From Nitriliruptoraceae bacterium (GTDB lineage: Bacteria > Actinomycetota > Nitriliruptoria > Nitriliruptorales > Nitriliruptoraceae), in contig SKJO01000085.1 of assembly GCA_007121975.1 (NCBI GenBank), forward strand, positions 1 to 9,633: a stretch of DNA of 9,633 nucleotides, read 5' to 3'. This document shows, piece after piece, positions 1 to 5,700 of this stretch (position 1 is the stretch's first letter; every line of letters starts with the position of its first letter). Below the pieces are notes generated by a model, which did not search any database, had not been told where the DNA came from, and saw only the letters and a list, made by a program, of their open reading frames with translations. The position numbers and the translations under genes are program-made.

Positions 1-1257
1 GGCGAGCGGGTCGCGGTGCTGCCCGGTCCGGCCCGGGGCCGGATCCGCGACCTGCGCAGCCTCGAGGTGGCGATCGACGCGGCGGTTGCGCCCGCCCGGG
101 TGGCGGTGGCGCTGGCCGGCGTCGCCACCACCGAGGTCGAGCGCGGAGCGGCGCTGGTCGGGCTGCGTCCGGATGGCACCCCGGCCGGCATGGCGACCGA
201 CGCCATGGACGTGTGGCTCGAGGCCCTCGAGCACGGGCCGGTCGGGCACCGGGGTGCGTGGCAACTGCACCTGGGCACCGCCCACCGTCAGGCCCGCCTG
301 CTCCCGCTGCTCGGAGACCTGCAGCCCGGTGAGCAGGGTCCGGTACGGCTCGAGGTCGACCGGTCGCTGCCGGTGCGGGTCGGGGACCGGTTCGTGCTGC
401 GGGAGATCGGCCGACGGGTCACGGCGGCCGGCGGCATGGTGCTCGATCCTGCGCCGTCGCCCACCCGCCGGGGGGTGACCCAGCGCCTCGTGCATGCCGA
501 GGCGCTCGAAGCCGTCCACACCACCACCCAGCCGCTGCCCCGTGCAGGTGCGTTGGTCGCCCTGCGGGGCGGTACGACAGCGCTGGCGGACCTGGAGGCG
601 GCGATCGGACAAGCCGTGGAGGCGGGGCTGGAGCACGACCACGGGGTCGTGGTGATCGACACGGAGGCGGTTGCGCTCGCAAGGCTCGAGCAGTGGCAGG
701 AGCTGGCCGTCGCGATCGCCGGCCAGGCGTCCGCCGACGATCCCGTCGTCCCGCACGAGCACCTGCTCGCCGCGGTGCAGGCCAGCGGCTGCCCGCACGC
801 GGTCTGGCCGGCCGTGCTCCGGGCTGCGCTCGCGTCCGGCGAAGTGGCCGACGTCGGGGGCAGGGTCGTGCACCGCGACCACCTCGACGTCTACGTTGCC
901 GGCCGCCGCGCACGCACCGAGCAGCTGCTCGACGCGCTGGCCGGTCCCGAGCTGAGCTGCATCGACGCGGACCGGGTCGACGACGAGTTCGGCCTGGCGC
1001 GCTTCGAGCTGCAGCCGCTGCTCGATGGGGGGCAGGTGCTGCAGCACGACGGAGTGCTGTTCACCCCCGCCACCGTGCGCCGCGCCGTCGAGACGCTCGA
1101 CGCCGGTCCGGGCGCCGGCGGCGCGAGGTTCACCGCCTCCGATGCGCGCCGGGCCTGGGGACTGACCCGCCGGTTCGCGGTCCCCCTGCTCGAGTACCTC
1201 CGGGCGACCGGCCGAACGACGTTCGACGGGACCTCCCACCGGCGGCTGACGGACTGA
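1..1257 (+). CDS. selB: Selenocysteine-specific translation elongation factor SelB, 3' part (5' end outside window)
   Basis: SelB is the EF-Tu-like GTPase that brings Sec-tRNA(Sec) to the ribosome at UGA codons followed by a SECIS hairpin. The frame is open from base 1 (residues GERVAVLPG), so the GTG at 16 is not the real start; the GTPase domain lies left of the window. Visible are the domain II barrel (about residues 1-60; GRIRDLRSLE and VALAGVATTEVERGAALV resemble SelB 'VRGLQ' and 'AGV..EEV.RGD' segments), domain III (about 75-155; LHLGTAHRQAR, then LPVRVGDRFVLREI and a 'TAAGGMVLDP' stretch very like E. coli SelB), and a long C-terminal region of winged helices that read the SECIS. The last one (FTASDARRAWGLTRRFAVPLLEYL...) is the typical SelB ending. 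The gene converges on the kinase gene and is probably unrelated to the sugar locus. Family assignment is firm; selA and selC would be expected upstream or elsewhere. Confidence 0.93.
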   Translation, partial: GERVAVLPGPARGRIRDLRSLEVAIDAAVAPARVAVALAGVATTEVERGAALVGLRPDGTPAGMATDAMDVWLEALEHGPVGHRGAWQLHLGTAHRQARLLPLLGDLQPGEQGPVRLEVDRSLPVRVGDRFVLREIGRRVTAAGGMVLDPAPSPTRRGVTQRLVHAEALEAVHTTTQPLPRAGALVALRGGTTALADLEAAIGQAVEAGLEHDHGVVVIDTEAVALARLEQWQELAVAIAGQASADDPVVPHEHLLAAVQASGCPHAVWPAVLRAALASGEVADVGGRVVHRDHLDVYVAGRRARTEQLLDALAGPELSCIDADRVDDEFGLARFELQPLLDGGQVLQHDGVLFTPATVRRAVETLDAGPGAGGARFTASDARRAWGLTRRFAVPLLEYLRATGRTTFDGTSHRRLTD

Positions 1258-1259
1258 GC

Positions 1260-1287
1260 ACGTCCGGGCGCCCCCCTGGCAGGACGT
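1260..1287. terminator. Possible weak hairpin at the selB/kdgK convergent junction
   Basis: The 49-base gap between two converging stop codons holds a 6-bp inverted repeat, ACGTCC at 1260-1265 and GGACGT at 1282-1287. The 16-base loop itself contains the palindrome GGGCGCCC. There is no T-tract on either strand, so a classical intrinsic terminator is not supported. The position between convergent genes is the only argument for a bidirectional terminator. Confidence 0.2.
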
Positions 1288-1306
1288 CCCGGCCAGCCGA
1301 CGGGCC

Positions 1307-2410
1307 TCAGCGCTGGACGCGCGCGCCTGCGCCCGCGGCGAGCCGCTGGACCTCGGCCCGGGTGGCCATGGAGGTGTCGCCGGGTGTGGTCATCGCCAAG
1401 GCGCCGTGTGCCGCTCCGTAGTTGACCGCCAGCTGGAGCGACTCGCCTTCGAGCAGGCCGTAGATGAGACCGGAGGCGAAGCTGTCACCGCCACCGACCC
1501 GGTCGAAGATCTCCAGCGCCGGCCGGTGCGTCGCCTCGACGAAGCCCTCGGAACGTGACCAGGCGACGGCACCCCAGTCGTTCACCGTTGCGGTGCGCAC
1601 GCCACGCATCGTCGTCGCGACGACCGCCAGGTCCGGATAGGTCGTCGTCACGGTCTCGATCATCCGGAAGAACGCCGTCGCCTCGAGCGCCGTCAGGTGC
1701 TCGTCGACACCCGGGACCTCGATGCCCAGGCACGCGGTGAAGTCCTCCTCGTTGCCGATCATCACGTCGACGAGCGGGGCCAGCCGCCGGTTCACCTCCC
1801 GCGCACGGTCCTGACCGCCGACCCCCCGGAACAAGCTGGGTCGGTAGTTCAGGTCGTAGGACACGACGGTGCCGTGACGTCGCGCCGCCTCCATCGCCTC
1901 CTGGGCGACTGCCGGGGTCGACGCCGACAATCCCACGAAGATGCCGCCGGTGTGCAACCACCGCACCCCGAGCTCCCCGAACAGGTGATCCCAGTCGACC
2001 TCACCCACCGAGAGCTGGCTGACAGCGGTGTTGCCGCGATCGGACGCGCCCAGCGCACCACGGACCCCGAACCCTCGCTCGGTGAAGTTGAGGCCGTTGC
2101 GGGCGCTGCGCCCGATGCCGTCGTCCGGGACCCACCGAACGTGCGAGGTGTCCACGCCTCCCTGGAGCATGAGGTCCTCGACCAGCCGACCCACGGGGTT
2201 GTCCACCAGGGCGGTCACGATGCCAGCGCGCAGCCCGAAGCAGCGCCGAAGGCCGCGGGCGACGTTGTACTCGCCGCCGCCCTCCCAGACCTCGAACCGC
2301 CGCGCCGTGTGGATCCGGCCATCACCGGGATCGAGTCGGAGCATGACCTCCCCGAGCGAGACGATGTCGTAAGCGCAGGCTTCGGGGGGCTTCGGCATGA
2401 CGGCTGGCAC
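1307..2410 (-). CDS. kdgK: PfkB-family sugar kinase, probable 2-keto-3-deoxygluconate kinase
   Basis: Predicted to phosphorylate KDG with ATP to KDPG, the substrate of the aldolase encoded just upstream. The 367-residue product has the ribokinase/PfkB fold: sugar-binding N-terminal segment (WEGGGEYNVARGL, 42-54), DLNYRPSLF (186-194) and GNEEDF (219-224) as in KDG kinases, and the PfkB C-terminal signature DRVGGGDSFASG (303-314), in which Asp309 is the expected catalytic base. A segment RNGLNFTERGFGVRG (104-118) looks like a subfamily hallmark. The GTG start at 2408-2410 is preferred because GAGGAGG (2417-2423) lies 6 bases away; the in-frame ATG at 2396-2398 would be 18 bases away. The gene starts 15 bases after the eda stop, so the two are probably co-transcribed. 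The sugar is inferred from context and motifs; a related ketodeoxy acid or another hexose is possible. Confidence 0.82.
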   Translation of the reverse strand: MPAVMPKPPEACAYDIVSLGEVMLRLDPGDGRIHTARRFEVWEGGGEYNVARGLRRCFGLRAGIVTALVDNPVGRLVEDLMLQGGVDTSHVRWVPDDGIGRSARNGLNFTERGFGVRGALGASDRGNTAVSQLSVGEVDWDHLFGELGVRWLHTGGIFVGLSASTPAVAQEAMEAARRHGTVVSYDLNYRPSLFRGVGGQDRAREVNRRLAPLVDVMIGNEEDFTACLGIEVPGVDEHLTALEATAFFRMIETVTTTYPDLAVVATTMRGVRTATVNDWGAVAWSRSEGFVEATHRPALEIFDRVGGGDSFASGLIYGLLEGESLQLAVNYGAAHGALAMTTPGDTSMATRAEVQRLAAGAGARVQR

Positions 2411-2416
2411 CCTGGT

Positions 2417-2423
2417 CCTCCTC
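2417..2423 (-). promoter_or_regulatory. Shine-Dalgarno for kdgK; decides the GTG start
   Basis: Minus-strand GAGGAGG sits inside the 15-base eda-kdgK gap, 6 bases before the GTG at 2410. It selects the GTG start over the downstream ATG at 2398. Confidence 0.75.
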
Positions 2424-2425
2424 GG

Positions 2426-3076
2426 TTAGGACGGCTCGGACGCCACGGCCGCCACCGCGGCCACCGCGGCACGGATCCGTTGGCCGATCGCGTGCTGGTC
2501 ACCGGCTCGCAGGGCGGCAGAGGGAACCATGAAGCTCCCCCCGACGGCTGCGACACACGGCAGCCGCAGATAGGTCGGGAGCTCGACGGGACCGATGCCG
2601 CCGGTCGGCACGAAGCGCGCCTGCGGGAACGGCGCTGCGAGCGCCTGCAGCATCCCGGGACCACCGAGCGGCCCCGCCGGGAAGAACTTGAGCAGCTGCG
2701 CTCCGGCCCGACGTGCGGCCTGCACCTCCGTCGCGGTCGCCACCCCCGGGATGGGGAGGAGCCCGCACTCGAGGCTTCGCCGCACCACCTCGGCGTCGAA
2801 CCCCGGCGAGACGACCACGCTGGCCCCGGCCTGCGCCGCCTGGTCGACCTGTGCACGACGCACGACCGTGCCTGCGGCCACCAGCAGGCCGGGCTGCTCG
2901 GCCAGGCGCTCGATCGCGTCCAGAGCGGCGGGCGTTCGAAGGGTGACCTCCGCGATCGGCAGCCCATGGTCGACGAGCGCGTCGCCGAGCCATCCCGCGT
3001 CGTTGGCGTCATCGAGGACGATCACGGGCAGCAGCCGGCAGGACTGCAGCAGCGACTGCGCACGGTCCGGGTCCAT
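2426..3076 (-). CDS. eda: 2-dehydro-3-deoxy-phosphogluconate (KDPG) aldolase
   Basis: Cleaves KDPG to pyruvate and glyceraldehyde-3-phosphate, the final step of the Entner-Doudoroff and hexuronate routes; cytosolic class I aldolase. The 216-residue product is of normal family length and covers the whole (beta/alpha)8 barrel: PVIVLDD (17-23), EVTLRT (43-48, catalytic Glu43), AAGTV (67-71), SPGF (90-93), IPGVATATEV (109-118), LKFFPA (129-134, Schiff-base Lys130), PTGGI and GGSFMVP near the C-terminus. The frame stays open up to 3313, but the residues before 3076 are Arg/His-rich repeat translation with no family similarity, so the ATG at 3074-3076 is chosen. GGAGG precedes it by 10 bases; the GTG at 3077-3079 (7-base spacing) is an equally plausible start. 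The C-terminal AAVAAVAAVA comes from a 9-base direct repeat. It could also act on 4-hydroxy-2-oxoglutarate, as some Eda enzymes do. Confidence 0.93.
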   Translation of the reverse strand: MDPDRAQSLLQSCRLLPVIVLDDANDAGWLGDALVDHGLPIAEVTLRTPAALDAIERLAEQPGLLVAAGTVVRRAQVDQAAQAGASVVVSPGFDAEVVRRSLECGLLPIPGVATATEVQAARRAGAQLLKFFPAGPLGGPGMLQALAAPFPQARFVPTGGIGPVELPTYLRLPCVAAVGGSFMVPSAALRAGDQHAIGQRIRAAVAAVAAVASEPS

Positions 3077-3081
3077 CACGC

Positions 3082-3156
3082 TCAGCCCTCCGTCGTGGCC
3101 GCGGCGCTCGCGCGCGCGGTGCCGGGCCTGCACCACGGACCGATGGCAGCCGTCAA
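3082..3156 (-). CDS. Possible 24-residue mini-ORF in the GH31-eda gap (speculative)
   Basis: In the 97-base gap between the GH31 stop and eda, a TTG at 3154-3156 opens a 24-codon frame ending in TGA at 3082-3084, directly before the eda start (2 bases before the GTG, 5 before the ATG). GGGGAGG lies about 9 bases upstream of the TTG. The peptide (starting MTAAIGPWCRPG, then Ala/Thr-rich) matches no family known to me. In such GC-rich DNA a short open frame easily occurs by chance. If translated, it would couple GH31 and eda translation. Confidence 0.15.
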   Translation of the reverse strand: MTAAIGPWCRPGTARASAAATTEG

Positions 3157-3173
3157 GATCGGAATCCTCCCCA

Positions 3174-5633
3174 TCACTGCGAACGGACGGCATCGGGTGC
3201 CGGTGGCGATCCCGGTGGCGATCCCGGTGACGATCCCGGTGACGTCCACCGCCACCGACGTCGGCCGTCCGGCTCGCGGTGGATGGTCGCGGCGTGCGTC
3301 GCCGGGGCCGCACGCACCTCGACCGCGACGTCGCGATCGTCGGCCGTCACCGCTTCGACCACACCGCCATCGACCGCCACCTCGAGCACCAGGGGCTCCT
3401 GTCCCGGCCACACCGCCTCGCCCCGGGCATCGGCGCGCGGGGCCCACAGGGTCCAGGTCACGTCGTCGAGCCGCACCTCGCCGGTGTGCTGCACCACCGG
3501 GTGCAGCGGCAGCACCGCCCCGCCGCGGACGAACAACGGCACCCGGTCCATCGCTACCTCGACGTCGAGGTAGCGGCCACCCTCGAGGATCTCGTCGGTC
3601 CACCAGTCGACCCAGTGACCGGCCGGCAGGTAGACACGGCGACGGCCGGTCTCCTCGAGGATCGGCGCGACCAGCAGATCCGGGCCCAACAGGTAGGCGT
3701 CGTCGATGCGGGCGGCGATCGGATCGTGCGGGTGGTCGATCACCAACGGGCGCACCAAGGGCACGCTGGCCGCCGCCGACGCTCCTGCGGCCGTCCACAG
3801 GTAGGGCAGCAGCCGGTAGCGCAGCTCGGCGGTAGCCCGGAACGCCGCCAGCGCCTCATCGCCGAACTCCCACGGCTCGCGCGGCGGCGACCCGTGGGCC
3901 CGGGCATGGGAGCTGAGCAGCCCGAGCTGCGCCCAGCGCACGTACAGCTCGGGCGTGGGGGTGCCGATGAACCCCCCGATGTCGTGCGAGGAGAACGGGA
4001 ACCCGCTCAGGCCCATCGACAGCATCGAGCGCAGGACGCAGGCGAGATCCTCGAACCGCGCCACGCCGTCACCGGACCAGTGCACGGGGTAGCGCTGGGA
4101 GCCGGCCCAGCCCGACCGGCCCCAGATCATCGCCTCACCAGGCCCGCGTACCTGCTCGGTGACCTCGTAGACGGCACGCTGGTACAGCAGCGGGTAGAGG
4201 TTGTGGGCCTCGTGGCTCTCGGCACCGGCGTAGACGCCGTCGGGCGGGGCGCCCTCGCCGTAGTCGACCTTGATCACCGCCACGCCGAGCTCGAGCAGCG
4301 CACGCAGCTTGTCCTGCACCCAGGCCACCGTCTCGGGGCGCGTGTAGTCGATCAGGGCGGCGTCCTCACCGAAGCCCCCGGGCAGCAGGTAGACGTGTCC
4401 GCTGGCCCGGCGGACCAGGTGACCGCCGGCCATAGCTTCGCCGAACAGCGGCGAGTGCACGTTGACCAGCGGCCACTGCCACAGGCTGACCTTGAAGCCG
4501 AGCGCGTCGAGGTCTCGGGTCATGGCGGCCGGGTCGGGGAAGCTCGAGCCGAAGGCGAGATCACACACGTAGTCGGTCTCGAACCAGCCGGTGTCGATGT
4601 GCAACACGTCGGTGGGGATGCGCTGCTCGCGCAGCTCGCGCGCGACCCGCTGAACCTGCTCCTGGGACGCGTAGGTGATGCGTGACATCCACAATCCGAA
4701 CGACCACACCGGTGGCAACCCCGGCGCTCCCGTGAGCCGGGTGTAGCGCGGCAGGATCTCGCGCGGGGTCGGACCGACGATCACGAACAGGTCGAGCTCG
4801 CGAGTGTCGTCGACCACGACCGACAGCGCGGTGTGATCGAGCTCCCCGACGCGGAAGGTCATCGCGTTGGAGCTGTGGACGAACAGCCCGTAGCCGCGAG
4901 AGGTGAGGTAGAACGGCACCTGCTTGTAGCTGGCTGGTGAGGTGTTGGAGAACGCCTCCTCGACCCACAGCTGCTGGCTCGTGCCGCGTTTGTCGTAGGA
5001 GCCGAAGGACTCGCCGAACCCGTGCACGCGTTCGTCGTGGGCGAGGTCGAAGGTCAGGAAGCTCTGGTCGCGGCCGTCGCAGGTCCACCCGGCGGGGTAG
5101 CCGTAACGGTGGTGGAAGATCCAGCGCCCCTCGGCGGTGTTCCACTCCGGGGGACGTGAAGCGAACGCCGGGAGGTCGATGGGCCGGGTCCGGCACACCA
5201 CCTCGCCGCTGGGCCCACGGACCACCAGCCGCAACGGCGACCGCTCGACCGTGACCTGCGAGGCGCCGAGCGTGAGTTCGATGGTGGCATCGGTCTGCGT
5301 CACCGCGATGTCGAGGGGATCCGCCGGGAGCTCGGCGAGCATGGCGGTGCGGCGATCGGCGACCTCGCCACCGGCGGCGAAGCGCAGCCGCAGGATGCCC
5401 TGAGCGCAGGCGTCGAGCCGCAGCGTCGCACCGTCACCTTCGACCGGCTCGGCGGGCATCGTCTCCACGACCGTGCCGTAGTAGTCCGCGAGGACCGGAG
5501 TGAACACCAGGGTCGACAGTCGCAGGGTGACGCCACGCGCGTCGGGTTCGACGGCGACGACCTCGGCGAGCAACTCGACGGGGACCTGCCGTCCGAGGAA
5601 GGTCGACAACTCCCGACCGTGGGGGACGATCAC
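3174..5633 (-). CDS. Glycoside hydrolase family 31 alpha-glycosidase (YicI-like), complete
   Basis: A retaining alpha-glycosidase of 819 residues. It has an N-terminal beta-sandwich (to about 305) with the HGFGESFGSYDKRG segment, then PPVWSFGLWMSR (307-318) opening the catalytic barrel. IKVDYGEG gives the nucleophile Asp457 (codon 4263-4265); HWSGD gives the acid/base Asp522 (codon 4068-4070), followed by SGFPFSSHDIGGF. C-terminal beta domains follow. Overall it resembles E. coli alpha-xylosidase YicI, but the YicI 'DCFW' segment reads DTGW (347-350), so alpha-xylosidase activity should not be assumed. There is no signal peptide, so it is probably cytosolic. GTG start at 5631-5633 with an exceptionally strong Shine-Dalgarno. 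The last about 25 residues are a Gly/Ser/Pro tail from a 12-base tandem repeat. It is paralogous to the GH31 gene at 8099-9633. Family and mechanism are secure; the substrate is unknown. Confidence 0.92.
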   Translation of the reverse strand: MIVPHGRELSTFLGRQVPVELLAEVVAVEPDARGVTLRLSTLVFTPVLADYYGTVVETMPAEPVEGDGATLRLDACAQGILRLRFAAGGEVADRRTAMLAELPADPLDIAVTQTDATIELTLGASQVTVERSPLRLVVRGPSGEVVCRTRPIDLPAFASRPPEWNTAEGRWIFHHRYGYPAGWTCDGRDQSFLTFDLAHDERVHGFGESFGSYDKRGTSQQLWVEEAFSNTSPASYKQVPFYLTSRGYGLFVHSSNAMTFRVGELDHTALSVVVDDTRELDLFVIVGPTPREILPRYTRLTGAPGLPPVWSFGLWMSRITYASQEQVQRVARELREQRIPTDVLHIDTGWFETDYVCDLAFGSSFPDPAAMTRDLDALGFKVSLWQWPLVNVHSPLFGEAMAGGHLVRRASGHVYLLPGGFGEDAALIDYTRPETVAWVQDKLRALLELGVAVIKVDYGEGAPPDGVYAGAESHEAHNLYPLLYQRAVYEVTEQVRGPGEAMIWGRSGWAGSQRYPVHWSGDGVARFEDLACVLRSMLSMGLSGFPFSSHDIGGFIGTPTPELYVRWAQLGLLSSHARAHGSPPREPWEFGDEALAAFRATAELRYRLLPYLWTAAGASAAASVPLVRPLVIDHPHDPIAARIDDAYLLGPDLLVAPILEETGRRRVYLPAGHWVDWWTDEILEGGRYLDVEVAMDRVPLFVRGGAVLPLHPVVQHTGEVRLDDVTWTLWAPRADARGEAVWPGQEPLVLEVAVDGGVVEAVTADDRDVAVEVRAAPATHAATIHREPDGRRRWRWTSPGSSPGSPPGSPPAPDAVRSQ
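3201..3248. repeat. 12-bp tandem repeat, four copies, at the 3' end of the GH31 gene
   Basis: The plus strand reads CGGTGGCGATCC at 3201-3212 and again at 3213-3224, CGGTGACGATCC at 3225-3236, and a diverged copy CGGTGACGTCCA at 3237-3248. As the unit is a multiple of three, copy-number change would add or remove blocks of four residues (Gly-Ser-Pro-Pro type) without shifting frame. It lies in the unconserved C-terminal tail of the glycosidase. Confidence 0.9.
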
Positions 5634-5635
5634 GC

Positions 5636-5650
5636 GATCACCTCCTCCTT
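5636..5650 (-). promoter_or_regulatory. Very strong Shine-Dalgarno for the complete GH31 gene
   Basis: The minus strand reads AAGGAGGAGGTGATC. GGAGGTGATC (5636-5645) is a 10-base complement of the usual 16S rRNA 3' end, placed with its GGAGG 7 bases before the GTG; a second register, AAGGAGG (5644-5650), overlaps it. This fixes the GTG at 5633 as the start, although it is not ATG. Confidence 0.85.
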
Positions 5651-5663
5651 GCCGCGTAGACGG

Positions 5664-5700
5664 ATACTGTATATCGCTTCGCTGACGACGGCGGCGTCAA
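5664..5700 (-). promoter_or_regulatory. Candidate promoter and operator upstream of the complete GH31 gene
   Basis: The 63-base lctP-GH31 gap contains a rare AT-rich island. ATACTGTAT (5664-5672) is a palindrome around one central base, overlapped by outer arms GATA (5663-5666) and TATC (5672-5675). On the minus strand this gives TATACA or GATATA as a possible -10. TTGACG (5695-5700), close to the -35 consensus, lies over the lctP stop codon. The spacer is 19-21 bases, longer than ideal. The palindrome would suit an FCD-type GntR operator, and the regulator encoded at 7229-8014 is the natural candidate. This is inference; no second copy was found in the window. Confidence 0.4.

Noticed and set aside
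1258..1306. tRNA-Sec or another small RNA in the selB-kdgK junction
   Set aside because: Only 49 bases, with no cloverleaf or CCA end and just a 6-bp stem with a long loop.
3174..3176. In-frame TGA stops (GH31, kdgK, selB) as possible selenocysteine codons because SelB is present
   Set aside because: For GH31 another stop follows within a few codons, none of the families carries Sec at its end, and no SECIS-like hairpin is evident after the stops.
3077..3313. N-terminal extension of the eda frame with DRHRDRH repeats
   Set aside because: It is out-of-frame translation of the GH31 12-bp repeat; normal KDPG aldolase length and the GGAGG site place the start at 3076 or 3079.
1697..3835. 712-codon plus-strand open frame antisense to kdgK and eda
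   Set aside because: Arg/His/Pro-rich, low-complexity translation with no family motifs; it is the antisense shadow of GC-rich genes with strong matches on the other strand.
3174..5633. GH31 as a sulfoquinovosidase (YihQ-type) in a sulfo-Entner-Doudoroff locus
   Set aside because: The Gln-Asp-Trp region that carries the YihQ sulfonate-binding Trp is absent (the segment reads DTGWF), and a KDG-type kinase is not needed in the known sulfo-ED route.
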